From positions 124,001 through 188,000 of the forward strand of contig JAFDVI010000019.1 in the NCBI GenBank assembly GCA_018269055.1: 64,000 bases of DNA, read 5' to 3'. Under the pieces are notes generated by a model. It was not told where the DNA came from and did no database searches. It was given only the letters and a program-made list of their open reading frames with translations. Every line of letters starts with the position of its first letter. Position 1 is the stretch's first letter. A program made the translations under genes and the position numbers. The DNA is from Acidobacteriota bacterium. GTDB taxonomy: Bacteria; Acidobacteriota; Blastocatellia; RBC074. Positions 9,854-19,083 of this stretch are shown here, piece by piece.

Positions 9854-11191
9854 ATGGAAAAACCACGACTGAGCTTCTGGCAAATTTGGAACATGAGCTT
9901 TGGCTTTATGGGCATTCAATTTGGCTGGGGATTGCAACTGGCGAATATGAGCGGGATTTACGCGCAACTCGGCGCAAACCCCGACCAGATTCCGATCCTA
10001 TGGTTGGCCGGGCCGATGACGGGATTGTTGGTGCAACCGATCATTGGTTCGATGAGCGACCGCACCTGGAACCGTCTTGGTCGTCGCCGTCCGTATTTTC
10101 TGGTCGGCGCAATCCTCAGTTCGATTGCGCTGTTTTGGATGCCGAATTCCGGGACGCTCTGGATGGCCGCCGGCTTGTTGTGGGTGTTGGATGCCAGCAT
10201 CAATGTTTCGATGGAACCGTTTCGCGCCTTTGTCGCTGACAAGCTGCCAAACGAACAACGAACGACGGGATTTGTTATGCAATCGTTTTTCATCGGCATC
10301 GGACAGACTGTAGCCAACGCGCTGCCTTACCTGTTTGCGCGTTTTGGCGTGACCGGAACAACGGCGAGCGGCGTTTCGCAAACTGTTCGATATTCGTTTC
10401 AGCTTGGCGCGCTGGCGTTTCTAGTTTGCGTGCTGTACACGGTTTTTACTACCAAAGAATATCCGCCCGACGATCTGGAAGCCTTTCGTCGCCAGAAAGA
10501 ACAGTCTCAAGGCTTGGGCAAATTCCTGGCGGAAATTGGCAGCGCAATTCGCGAGATGCCAGCGACGATGAAACAACTTGCCATCGTCCAAATCTTCACG
10601 TGGTTGGGATTGTTTTGTATGTGGATGTTCTTTGGCCTGACGACTTCGTATCACGTGTTCAAAGCGCCCAACGCGCAATCCGAACTGTTTCGGCAAGGCG
10701 GCGAATGGGCGGGTATCTGCTTTGCGATGTACTCCGTCGTCTGTTTTCTGGTGGCGTTTGCGCTGCCGAAAGTCGCCGCAGCCACCAGCCGCAAATTCGT
10801 TCACGCAGCTTCGCTGGTTTGCGGCGGCGTCGGATTGTTGTCGGTCGTTTTGATCCAAAATCAATACTTGTTGTTGCTGACGATGGTCGGCGTAGGCATC
10901 GCATGGGCTTCGATCCTTTCGATGCCTTACGCGATTTTGTCTAGTGCTTTGCCGCCATCGCGAATGGGCGTTTACATGGGCGTGTTCAACTTTTTCATCG
11001 TCATTCCGGAAATCATCGCCTCGCTGACGTTTCAGCCTTTGGTTAAACATGTCTTTCAGAATAACCCGCTGTATGTGGTGATGCTGGGCGGCGCGAGCTT
11101 GCTGGTCGCAGCGTTGCTGGTGCTGCGCGTGCACGACAAAGAAGAAGACCTGGTTGAACAACCAATTGCTCTTTCCGCAGCGGCGGACTGA
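9854..11191 (+). CDS. MFS sugar transporter, SLC45/GPH-like (maltose type)
   Basis: A 445-residue inner-membrane transporter with about 12 hydrophobic helices. The start [20 protein letters not shown] and the cytoplasmic loop [20 protein letters not shown] are characteristic of the SLC45-like/GPH group of sugar:cation symporters, several of which carry maltose or sucrose. AAGGAAGAG lies just upstream of the ATG. It follows the GH13 enzyme by 38 bp and is followed by a hairpin, so CRTAC1, amylase and transporter probably form one transcription unit. Proton-coupled maltose or maltodextrin uptake is the best inference from context; the sequence does not fix the substrate. Confidence 0.9.
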   Translation: MEKPRLSFWQIWNMSFGFMGIQFGWGLQLANMSGIYAQLGANPDQIPILWLAGPMTGLLVQPIIGSMSDRTWNRLGRRRPYFLVGAILSSIALFWMPNSGTLWMAAGLLWVLDASINVSMEPFRAFVADKLPNEQRTTGFVMQSFFIGIGQTVANALPYLFARFGVTGTTASGVSQTVRYSFQLGALAFLVCVLYTVFTTKEYPPDDLEAFRRQKEQSQGLGKFLAEIGSAIREMPATMKQLAIVQIFTWLGLFCMWMFFGLTTSYHVFKAPNAQSELFRQGGEWAGICFAMYSVVCFLVAFALPKVAAATSRKFVHAASLVCGGVGLLSVVLIQNQYLLLLTMVGVGIAWASILSMPYAILSSALPPSRMGVYMGVFNFFIVIPEIIASLTFQPLVKHVFQNNPLYVVMLGGASLLVAALLVLRVHDKEEDLVEQPIALSAAAD

Positions 11192-11202
11192 CTCTCTCAA
11201 TG

Positions 11203-11235
11203 TTCGGACTGAAGTAGCTCAGGCTTCAGTCCGAA
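11203..11235 (+). terminator. Hairpin terminator after the sugar transporter
   Basis: A perfect 12-bp stem (TTCGGACTGAAG at 11203-11214 with its complement at 11224-11235) closes a 9-nt loop. The T-tract is weak, so it could also be a REP-like palindrome. It lies 11 bp after the transporter stop and 65 bp before the next receptor gene. Confidence 0.6.
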
Positions 11236-11299
11236 TGTTATGCTTCCCGCCTGAATCGCGAAATCAGAAACACAAACTGAAGGGATTGGAGAAGAGGGT

Positions 11300-14200
11300 A
11301 TGGAAACCAGACGGAGAGCCTTGCGGCTTATCTGCCTTATGTTCGTTTGCTGTGCTGTTGCGGGAGCGGTTTTGGGACAAGCTGTGTACGGCAGCTTGTT
11401 TGGAACGGTTACCGATACGCACGGATTGGCTGTAAGCGGCGCGGAAGTGACCATTACGAATGTGGCCACGGGCGTCAGCGAAACAGCGAAAACGAACGAA
11501 ACGGGGCGTTACAATCAGACGCGGCTGATTCCCGGCGCTTATCGCATTCGGGTCCAAACCACAGGGTTCAAAGCGGCAGTGGTTGATTCCGTCGCTGTCA
11601 GCGTTGACGCCGCAGCCGAAGTCAACCTGGCGTTGCAGCCCGGAGAAATTTCCGACGAGATCAATGTTTCCGCCGAAGCGCCACTGCTGAAAACCGACCG
11701 GGCAGACGTTTCTGTGACGCTGGAAACGCGGCAGATCACGGACCTACCGATTCTTGACCGCAACTTCACGAAATACATTTTGCTGACGCCGGGCGCGCAG
11801 CAGTTGCAGTGGCAACAATCCTCTGCTGAAAACCCCCAAGGTTCTGTGCAAACGATGCTCAACGGCCAGCATTTCAGCGGCACGGGTTATCAACTGGACG
11901 GGACGGAAAACCGTGATCCGATTCTGGGTTTGATCGTCATCAATCCGAACCTGGAAGCCATCGGCGAGGCCAAAATTACTTCGCAAAATTACGACGCCGA
12001 ATTCGGGCAGGCCATCGCCGGAGCGGTTTCAGTTTCGACTCGTTCAGGGACGAACAACTTGCATGGCGCGGCGTATCTGTTTCGGCAAAACGATCAGTTA
12101 CAGGCGCGCAATCCGCTGTTTCAGTTTCAGCGCGATCCGCTGACGGGAAAATTCATTCCCGACACTCTCAGAAATCAGTTTGGCGGAGCCATCGGCGGAG
12201 CTATCGTCAAAAACCGATTGTTCTTTTTTGGTGACTACGACGGGTTGCGAAGCCGCGTCGGCGGCTCGCAATTGCTGACGGTTCCTACGGCTGCGGCGCG
12301 GCAAGGTGATTTAAGCGCTTACGGCATCAACATTTATGACCCGGCAACGACGCGCACGGACGCAAGTGGCAACCTCATCGCCCGCGATCCCTTTGCTGGG
12401 AACAAGATTCCGGCGAATCGGTTGTCGCCGCAGGCGCTGAACATTCTGAAATTGATTCCGCTGCCGAATGTCGCGAAGGCTTCAGCCAATGGCACGCTGG
12501 ATAATTTCATCGCTTCGGGCAGCGAAGGCTTCGACAAAGACAGTTTCGACATTCGCATTGATGGCAAAAGCAGCGAACGGCTGAACATGTTTGGCCGCTA
12601 CAGCTTCGCCGATTTCTCGATCAATGGCCCGACGGCGTTTGGCGCGGCGGGCGGTATGGAACTGGTTTCACTGGGCGGGATGTCGAACGTTCGCAATCAG
12701 AGCGTTGCGTATGGGTTCGATTACACCTGGAATGGTTCGCTGGTGACGGATTTTCGTTTCGGTTTTTTTCGCTATCGGGTGAATGTGCTGCCGGGCGATT
12801 TTGGCAACAACACGTCCAGCGAAGTTGGTGTGCCGGGATTGAACCTGGACAAATTTAGTTCCGGTTTGTTCGCTGGATTCGTGATTGATCCGCGCAAACA
12901 GAATTTGGTTGGCGGATTCAGTCTGGGATCAGAAGAGTTGAGGAAAGGGTTTAATTTTGGTTATGGCCAATTCGTTAATCGTTGCGGCTGCCCATTGGAT
13001 CAGGACGAAAACCAGTTCCAATTCGTCAGCAACACGACAAAGCTGACAGGGAATCACGCTGTGAAAGTTGGCATTGATGTGCGGCGAGCCTTCAATTTGC
13101 GCATCCCTTCCGACCTGCATCGTTCCGGCGAATTGATTTTTGACACTGGACGAACTCGCGGCGTGACAGGCGGTGGGCTTGGGCTGGCAACGTTCCTGCT
13201 TGGAGACGTGAGCAGCTTTGGGCGATACATCAGCTCGAATACCGATGCGCGCGAACGCCAGTGGCGGCATTTTTATTATGGCCAGGACACCTGGCGAACG
13301 ACGCGGAAACTGACGGTGAATTTCGGATTGCGACTGGATGTCATCAATCCGCAAACGGTGAACCAGCCGGGCAATGGCGGCTTTCTGGATTTAACAACTG
13401 GCGAAATTCAGGTCGCAGGAGTTGGTAACACGCCGCTGAATGGCGGAGTCGAAAACAGTTTGAATCCGGCTCCGCGTTTGAGCGTGGCATATAAGGTCAC
13501 GAATAAATTTGTGGTTCGTGCCGGATACGGGCGAAGTTTTGATATTGGCGTGTTTGGCTCTTTGTTCGGACATACGGTAACGCAAAACCTGCCTGTGCTG
13601 GCGGTGCAGCAAATCAACGCACCGTCAAACTTCGACCGGGTTTTTACATTGGCGCAGGGGCCACCGGCATTCACGGCGTTTTACGGATTGAATGCCACGC
13701 CGAAAAATGGCGGGCAGCCGAATTTCTCGCTTCCGGCCAGCGGCAAATTTTTCTTGCCCGATGGGGTGTTTGCCCGTGCTATTCCGGATAAACAACGGCT
13801 GCCCATGCTGGATGCCTGGAATATGACAGTTCAATACGAGTTGACATCAACGCTTAGCGTCGAAGCTGCGTATGTTGGCAACAAAGGCACGCACGTGTTT
13901 GCGGGTGATGGGCCACAGTTCGATGTCAATCAGCCGACCTTGACCGGCTTTGGAACCTTATCGCGTGACCAACGCCGACCCTTGTTCAATCGCTTTGGTT
14001 GGCGGCAGCAGATTGATTCCTTCTGCAATTGTGCCGATGACCGATACGATTCGGCGCAGTTCAAACTGACCAAACGATTTTCAGAAACTGCGTTTGGCAG
14101 TCACGCCATCCTGATGCATTACACCATTCAGCGTTCGTTGCAGGATGCACAGGATTACTTCATTCATGATGCGGCGCTCAACCGCGGTCCGGCGGATTGG

Positions 14201-14782
14201 GATCGCACGCACAACTTTGTCTTTTCGCATCTCTGGGAATTGCCGATTGGAAAAGGGAAGAAATGGTTTGGTGGAGCTTCACGCAGGACGGATTGGCTTG
14301 TCGGCGGCTGGCAGATCAACTCGAATACATTTGTACAAAGCGGATTGCCCTATAGCTTTTGTTATGATACCGGAGCGAACTCCGATACTGGGCCTTGTCG
14401 CCCGAACGTCAACGGCGATCCGAAACCGCAACTGTCCAATGGCAGTTACAATTACGACACATCGGTGCTTTCAAATCCAGGAATCGGCAAATTTGGTAAC
14501 CAACCGCGTAATGCTTTGCGGGGGCCGGGATATTGGCGAACGGATGCATCGCTATTCAAAAAATTCCGCTTCGATGAAAGCCGGGAAATCGAATTTCGCG
14601 TGGAGTCCGTCAATGTTTTCAACCATGTCAATTTGGGAATGCCAACCTCTTTCATCGGCTCGTTCGATCAGACGACTGGTAAATTACAAGCCAACCCGGT
14701 GCTCGGCAGCATCTTCACCACAGCCAATTTTGGGGCTGACCCGATGCGCAATCTTCAGTTCGCACTGAAGATCAAGTTTTGA
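11300..14782 (+). CDS. TonB-dependent receptor with carboxypeptidase-regulatory N-terminal domain
   Basis: A complete 1160-residue outer-membrane receptor. After the signal peptide (to about GQAVYG) comes a CarboxypepD_reg-like Ig domain (~28-115), the plug (~125-245, with LDGTENRDPI and AEFGQAIAGAVSVSTRSGT) and the barrel, ending in Phe (FALKIKF). It is collinear with the truncated receptor at the window start throughout plug and barrel, including the paired Cys sites RCGCPLDQDENQ and FCNCADD. The main differences are an insertion near the first Cys pair (after FAGFVIDP) and local loop changes. It lies 108 bp after the transporter and is followed by a strong hairpin. The role is probably energised import of an oligosaccharide; duplication suggests related ligands for the two copies. 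Confidence 0.95.
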   Translation: METRRRALRLICLMFVCCAVAGAVLGQAVYGSLFGTVTDTHGLAVSGAEVTITNVATGVSETAKTNETGRYNQTRLIPGAYRIRVQTTGFKAAVVDSVAVSVDAAAEVNLALQPGEISDEINVSAEAPLLKTDRADVSVTLETRQITDLPILDRNFTKYILLTPGAQQLQWQQSSAENPQGSVQTMLNGQHFSGTGYQLDGTENRDPILGLIVINPNLEAIGEAKITSQNYDAEFGQAIAGAVSVSTRSGTNNLHGAAYLFRQNDQLQARNPLFQFQRDPLTGKFIPDTLRNQFGGAIGGAIVKNRLFFFGDYDGLRSRVGGSQLLTVPTAAARQGDLSAYGINIYDPATTRTDASGNLIARDPFAGNKIPANRLSPQALNILKLIPLPNVAKASANGTLDNFIASGSEGFDKDSFDIRIDGKSSERLNMFGRYSFADFSINGPTAFGAAGGMELVSLGGMSNVRNQSVAYGFDYTWNGSLVTDFRFGFFRYRVNVLPGDFGNNTSSEVGVPGLNLDKFSSGLFAGFVIDPRKQNLVGGFSLGSEELRKGFNFGYGQFVNRCGCPLDQDENQFQFVSNTTKLTGNHAVKVGIDVRRAFNLRIPSDLHRSGELIFDTGRTRGVTGGGLGLATFLLGDVSSFGRYISSNTDARERQWRHFYYGQDTWRTTRKLTVNFGLRLDVINPQTVNQPGNGGFLDLTTGEIQVAGVGNTPLNGGVENSLNPAPRLSVAYKVTNKFVVRAGYGRSFDIGVFGSLFGHTVTQNLPVLAVQQINAPSNFDRVFTLAQGPPAFTAFYGLNATPKNGGQPNFSLPASGKFFLPDGVFARAIPDKQRLPMLDAWNMTVQYELTSTLSVEAAYVGNKGTHVFAGDGPQFDVNQPTLTGFGTLSRDQRRPLFNRFGWRQQIDSFCNCADDRYDSAQFKLTKRFSETAFGSHAILMHYTIQRSLQDAQDYFIHDAALNRGPADWDRTHNFVFSHLWELPIGKGKKWFGGASRRTDWLVGGWQINSNTFVQSGLPYSFCYDTGANSDTGPCRPNVNGDPKPQLSNGSYNYDTSVLSNPGIGKFGNQPRNALRGPGYWRTDASLFKKFRFDESREIEFRVESVNVFNHVNLGMPTSFIGSFDQTTGKLQANPVLGSIFTTANFGADPMRNLQFALKIKF

Positions 14783-14816
14783 AGGATCGCATCGTCCAAG
14801 TTTGACGCACAAAAGA

Positions 14817-14853
14817 AAGAGGACTGGCAAAGGGAAACTTTGCCAGTCCTCTT
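14817..14853. terminator. Bidirectional terminator between convergent genes
   Basis: A perfect 16-bp stem (14817-14832 with 14838-14853) closes a 5-nt loop. The bases before it are A-rich (AAAAGAAAG), giving a T-rich tract for transcripts arriving on the minus strand. It lies between the receptor stop (14782) and the stop of the minus-strand gene (14877), so it can serve both. Confidence 0.85.
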
Positions 14854-14876
14854 GTAACTTCCGAAACGATTGCTGA

Positions 14877-15695
14877 TTACGGCCTGGGCTGGATTCTGTG
14901 GGACTCCGCGCCGATGTGTATGTGCGCGCCGGTTGCTGACCCTTGAATCGCGCCGCGAATGGCAATAAACGAGATTCCCTGGTTGTAAAGAAAATCAATC
15001 AACGCCTTGCCTTCGACGCTGTCCGGATGAATGGCTACGTCCATTGCATTGCTGTGATCAAGGCCGAGTTGGTTGTGAGTTTGCGTCTGGCCAAAGGCGC
15101 TGACAGGCAGCGGCCTACCAAACTTCAACCGATAGAAAGCCTCAACTTTGCCAAAGTCGCTCAGGTTCCAACGACTGATTCCGGCAAAACGCACCAGCAA
15201 CCCGTTTGAACGGAACTCTCCAGTTGGCGTGGGAGGCACCTTGGCCGCTTCTTCCGCCGCTTCGACTTCGGCAACCAGATTGGTTACCGATTCAATTTGC
15301 TTCTCCGTCTCTGCGGTTTTGGCCTTTGTTGTGGCCAGTAGTTGTTCGCTCTCTTCAACTTGTTTTTGAGCGATGACACCAATCTCAAGCAGCTTTTTGT
15401 TCTTCTCGACGGATTCCACGGCGCGCTCTTCATCCTGTTTCTGCAGCGCCAAGAGTCGTTCCAAACTTTCGCGGTAGGTATTTGAAGCGGAGATCAGGTT
15501 TTCGCGCGACTGGCTCGCGGCATCACTCAATTCTTTCAATTCTTCCGGCGTGACTGTCTTGACCGGTGCCGGAACTGGCGTCGAAACAGGTTTTTTGCGT
15601 TTTGTTTTTTGTGCTACCGCCGGAGAAGCCAGCACTGCCGCCAGAATCAACCCAGCGACCAATCGAGTCCAAATTGTATTCCGATCTTTCTTCAT
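14877..15695 (-). CDS. Exported coiled-coil protein with M15-like C-terminal domain
   Basis: A 272-residue protein starting at the ATG at 15695; upstream in-frame codons lack a signal peptide, whereas MKKDRNTIWT followed by LVAGLILAAVLASPAVAQ is a good one. Residues ~50-150 form a long Glu/Lys/Gln-rich coiled coil. The C-terminal ~110 residues contain ordered polar residues His207, Asp213, His214, Asp219 and an HIH pair at 258-260 (GAHIHIGAESH). This resembles the zinc site of peptidase M15 / D-Ala-D-Ala carboxypeptidases and hedgehog-type domains, although the exact SxHxxGxAxD spacing is not kept. A wall-directed peptidase or a binding domain derived from one is plausible; no recognised family can be assigned with certainty. 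It is divergent from the MEMO gene, with a 103-bp shared upstream region. Confidence 0.65.
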   Translation of the reverse strand: MKKDRNTIWTRLVAGLILAAVLASPAVAQKTKRKKPVSTPVPAPVKTVTPEELKELSDAASQSRENLISASNTYRESLERLLALQKQDEERAVESVEKNKKLLEIGVIAQKQVEESEQLLATTKAKTAETEKQIESVTNLVAEVEAAEEAAKVPPTPTGEFRSNGLLVRFAGISRWNLSDFGKVEAFYRLKFGRPLPVSAFGQTQTHNQLGLDHSNAMDVAIHPDSVEGKALIDFLYNQGISFIAIRGAIQGSATGAHIHIGAESHRIQPRP

Positions 15696-15798
15696 AATAT
15701 TCAGAGACCAAATACGCCAATTCCCCCGATCTGGTTTCAGAAGTTCCGAAAACTGCCCAGTTTGCGCCGAAACGCAACAGTAGAGCATCATACGAGCT

Positions 15799-17022
15799 AT
15801 GAGCAAACAATTACCAAGTCTTCGCCGTGGATTAGATATTTTTCCTTCGCCAGTGCCTGACCGTCCAGGATTATTGATTCGCGATCCCTTTCGTTACTCA
15901 GATGAAATTTTGATCATCCCTCCCATCCTGGCCGCCGGATTGAGCTTTTTTGATGGCGAAAGCACAGTGCTTGATTGTCAGGCGTACATTAGCAAGCTGG
16001 TCGGCCAGCTTGTGCCGAGCGATGTCATTGAAACGATGGGCGATGTGTTGCAGCAAAACGGGTATCTGGAAACCGAAGAGTTTGAGAGATTGAAAGCAAC
16101 TCGCCACGCGCAATTTGCCTCCGCAGCGCAAAGAGATCCCGCGCACGCTGGTTCCGGTTATCCCACCGAGATGGATGAGTTAAAGACACTGCTGGACGAA
16201 TATCTGAACGACAGTTTGGCGCCTGCGACTGATCCGATCCTTGGATTGGCAGCGCCTCACGTCAGCCCGTTCGGAGGCTGGAAATCCTATGCGGCGGCTT
16301 ATGGGCGATTGAGCGGCGCGGCTAAACAAAATGTCGCGGATAAAACCGTCATTGTATTGGGCACTTCGCATTATGGGCGACCGGAAGCGTTTGGGTTGAC
16401 TCGCAAACCATTTGTGACTCCGTTGGGCACTCTGCACCCGGACCTTGAATTGATAGATTTTTTGACCGAGCAGGCGGACGGTTCCATCGTTCACGAAGAT
16501 TATTGCCATAGCATAGAGCACTCGATTGAATTTCAATGCGTCTTTCTTCAGCAGATGCTTGGATCTGATTTCAAAATTCTTCCGATTCTTTGCGGGCCTT
16601 TTGCCAAAGCACTGTATTACGGTGAGCCGCCGGAAAACGATGATAAGGTGTTGCGGTTTTTCGATGCTTTAGGGGAATTGGCTGATTTGAATCGCTCAAA
16701 ACTGTTTTGGGTTTTGGGAATTGACCTGGCTCACGTGGGAAGGCGATATGGCGATGAATTGATCGCTCGTGCCGATGAAGACGCAATGCTGGAAGTAAAA
16801 GAGCATGACCTGCAACGATTGAGCATGGTTTGCGAGGGAAGAAGCGAAGAGTTTTTTGAGTTGGTAAAACCGGAAGAGGATCGGTTGAAGTGGTGTGGCT
16901 TTTCGCCCCTGTACACTTTTCTGAATGCGGTGCCTGAAGCGCGCGGCAAATTGCTGCGGTATGAACAATGGAATATTGACGAAGAATCTGTTGTCAGTTT
17001 TGCCGGGCTGGAATTTGTCTGA
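15799..17022 (+). CDS. MEMO family protein (AmmeMemoRadiSam system protein B)
   Basis: A 407-residue protein with an N-terminal extension of ~130 residues and a MEMO fold related to extradiol dioxygenases. Family motifs visible: AAPHVSPFGGW (metal-site His), VLGTSHYG, EHSIEFQCVFLQ and DLAHVGRRYG. In many bacteria this protein works beside an AMMECR1 protein and a radical-SAM enzyme, a set whose chemistry is not settled; neither partner is in this window. Mammalian MEMO1 has been linked to copper or iron handling, but transferring that role here would be inference. A palindromic terminator follows at 17045. Confidence 0.88.
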   Translation: MSKQLPSLRRGLDIFPSPVPDRPGLLIRDPFRYSDEILIIPPILAAGLSFFDGESTVLDCQAYISKLVGQLVPSDVIETMGDVLQQNGYLETEEFERLKATRHAQFASAAQRDPAHAGSGYPTEMDELKTLLDEYLNDSLAPATDPILGLAAPHVSPFGGWKSYAAAYGRLSGAAKQNVADKTVIVLGTSHYGRPEAFGLTRKPFVTPLGTLHPDLELIDFLTEQADGSIVHEDYCHSIEHSIEFQCVFLQQMLGSDFKILPILCGPFAKALYYGEPPENDDKVLRFFDALGELADLNRSKLFWVLGIDLAHVGRRYGDELIARADEDAMLEVKEHDLQRLSMVCEGRSEEFFELVKPEEDRLKWCGFSPLYTFLNAVPEARGKLLRYEQWNIDEESVVSFAGLEFV

Positions 17023-17044
17023 GAACTGTTGGGGATTTTGTCGA

Positions 17045-17074
17045 AAGGCGGTGAGGAATATTCCTCACCGCCTT
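17045..17074. terminator. Perfect 30-bp palindrome, bidirectional terminator
   Basis: Bases 17045-17059 are the exact reverse complement of 17060-17074 (arms reading AAGGCGGTGAGGAAT), so the transcript can fold into a long GC-rich hairpin. Flanking A and T runs are short. It sits between the convergent stops of the MEMO gene (17022) and the small membrane protein gene (17128). Confidence 0.75.
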
Positions 17075-17127
17075 GTTGTGGTCGCAGTCAAACTCCGCCT
17101 GTTGACTTTGACCGCAACTTTGGAAAA

Positions 17128-17445
17128 TCAAGCTGCTTTGAGGTGCTGATGCTTGATTTCCTCTGAAGACGGTTTCGTAGGAAACGTCACAACGGTGGAA
17201 TCTTCAGAAGCCTTTCGTTCCGACAAAATCTGTGGCAATACCAGCAAAAACGCCACAATACCAAGCACTGGAAGTAGAATTGACAGCCATTGAAGATTTA
17301 AGTTTTCGTAGTAATACAGCGGCACTCCCCCTGCCACGTCACCAGCCGTCAGCATTGTCACCAAAAAAGCTGTTCCGCCAACTAGCAGGGAACCCACAAA
17401 GAAAAGTACTGCAATCAGTTGCAATAATTTGGCAAAATTTTTCAT
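17128..17445 (-). CDS. Small two-helix membrane protein
   Basis: A 105-residue protein of unrecognised family. Two hydrophobic helices (residues ~7-30, LLQLIAVLFFVGSLLVGGTA; ~52-71, LSILLPVLGIVAFLLVLPQI) are joined by a short loop with YYYEN, and a charged C-terminal tail of ~30 residues ends in HQHLKAA. GAGGAG at 17455-17460 lies 9 nt from the ATG at 17445, favouring it over a TTG two codons upstream. No conserved catalytic residues are seen. It is monocistronic between a palindromic terminator and the divergent radA gene. Function unknown. Confidence 0.6.
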   Translation of the reverse strand: MKNFAKLLQLIAVLFFVGSLLVGGTAFLVTMLTAGDVAGGVPLYYYENLNLQWLSILLPVLGIVAFLLVLPQILSERKASEDSTVVTFPTKPSSEEIKHQHLKAA

Positions 17446-17593
17446 GATCAATAGCTCCTCTCAGTAAATTGGGTAAAAACCCGCTTTTCAAAGATTTCAC
17501 AGGCAAGAAGAGCAAGCATTGTGCCGCATCTGTGTCTTGAGGATTGAAGCTCTTGGGCTTCTCAGGTTTTAGTTGCTGCCGTAAAATGCGGCT

Positions 17594-18973
17594 ATGGCTA
17601 GTAAAGGACCACGAACAGTTTTCGCTTGTCAGAATTGCGGATTTCAATCTCGTAAATGGATGGGGCGCTGTCCGGATTGCGGCGAATGGAACTCATTTGT
17701 TGAAGAGCGTGAACGCGCAGTGGGAAAAGATTCGCCGAGCACTGGTCGCGCCGGCATTAGTTGGCGCGACAGCAAGCCTGTCGCCTTTACGGAAATCGAA
17801 GCGCAAGACGATTCTCGTGAAGTGACGGGCATTGAAGAGTTTGATCGTGTTCTTGGCGGAGGCATCGTGCCGGGGTCATTGGTGTTGATCGGCGGAGAAC
17901 CTGGAATCGGAAAATCCACATTGCTGAGCCAGGTGGCAGACAAACTCAGCTCGGTTTATGGCCATGTGCTGTATGTTTCCGGCGAAGAAAGCGAGCGCCA
18001 GATCAAGCTGCGCGGGGAACGATTGGGGATCAACCCCGCGGGATTGTTTTTGCTTGCTGAGACCAGTTTGGAACGCATCTTCGACGAAATAGAACGGTTG
18101 CAGCCCAAAGCCGTCATCATTGACTCCGTTCAAACCATCTTTTCTGAAAAGCTGGAAAGCGCGCCCGGCTCGGTCTCTCAGGTGCGGGAAGTCGCAGGGC
18201 AGTTTTTATTGCTGGCAAAGAATCTAGACGTTCCGGTGTTTCTGATCGGCCACGTCACCAAAGAAGGCACAATCGCTGGCCCGAAGGCGCTGGAACATAT
18301 CGTTGATACAGTGATTTATTTTGAAGGCGAGCGCCATCACAACCATCGTATTTTGCGCGCAGCCAAAAACCGGTTTGGCGCGGCGAACGAACTTGGAATC
18401 TTTGAGATGACAGGCGCGGGCCTGGTTGGCGTGCCAAATCCTTCGGAAGTGTTTTTGAGCGAGCGACCGATTGGCGCTTCAGGCTCGGCGGTTGTTGCCG
18501 CGATGGAAGGGACGCGGCCTATGTTGGTGGAAATTCAAGCGCTTGTCAGTTCATCGAAATTCGGCACTGGGCGACGAACGACACAAGGCGTGGAAATCAA
18601 TCGAGTGGCTTTGCTGGTGGCGATGTTGGAAAAGCGCGTCGGGTTTCATCTGAGCGGCGATGACATTTTCGTCAATTTGGTCGGTGGCATCGCATTGAAT
18701 GAGCCAGCAGTTGATCTAGGGATTGTGGCGGCAGTCACATCCAGCTTTCGCAACATTCCAATCAACGAACATACAATTGTTTTTGGCGAAGTCGGACTGG
18801 CTGGCGAAGTGCGCGCCACCAGTCACGCGGCAATTCGGTTGCGCGAAGCAGCCCGAATGGGATTCAAACGCGTCATCTTGCCCAAAAATAATCTGACTGG
18901 ATTGACGGAAGATGATCGGGTGGAAGTGATTGGCATTCGCTCCGTCGCTGATGCGTTGGATGCCCTGTTTTAG
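17594..18973 (+). CDS. radA: DNA repair/recombination protein RadA (Sms)
   Basis: A 459-residue cytoplasmic ATPase that promotes branch migration of recombination intermediates. Diagnostic parts in order: an N-terminal four-Cys zinc finger (Cys12, Cys15, Cys26, Cys29), Walker A GEPGIGKST (101-109), Walker B region PKAVIIDSVQT, the RadA-specific KNRFG motif (258-262), and a C-terminal Lon-protease-like domain without the catalytic dyad (GDDIFVNLVGGI onward). Length is typical. The ATG at 17594 gives the canonical MASKGPRTVF start. It stands alone between a divergent small gene and the SH3 lipoprotein gene 110 bp downstream. Confidence 0.97.
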   Translation: MASKGPRTVFACQNCGFQSRKWMGRCPDCGEWNSFVEERERAVGKDSPSTGRAGISWRDSKPVAFTEIEAQDDSREVTGIEEFDRVLGGGIVPGSLVLIGGEPGIGKSTLLSQVADKLSSVYGHVLYVSGEESERQIKLRGERLGINPAGLFLLAETSLERIFDEIERLQPKAVIIDSVQTIFSEKLESAPGSVSQVREVAGQFLLLAKNLDVPVFLIGHVTKEGTIAGPKALEHIVDTVIYFEGERHHNHRILRAAKNRFGAANELGIFEMTGAGLVGVPNPSEVFLSERPIGASGSAVVAAMEGTRPMLVEIQALVSSSKFGTGRRTTQGVEINRVALLVAMLEKRVGFHLSGDDIFVNLVGGIALNEPAVDLGIVAAVTSSFRNIPINEHTIVFGEVGLAGEVRATSHAAIRLREAARMGFKRVILPKNNLTGLTEDDRVEVIGIRSVADALDALF

Positions 18974-19083
18974 AAATTACGGGTGTTTGAGCTTCTTGCA
19001 ACTTTGTTGTCTCGCCCATACACTCCACGCGATTTCACAAATCCCTAAACCGCAATCCGTAATCATTTTGAGGAAAATCAACG

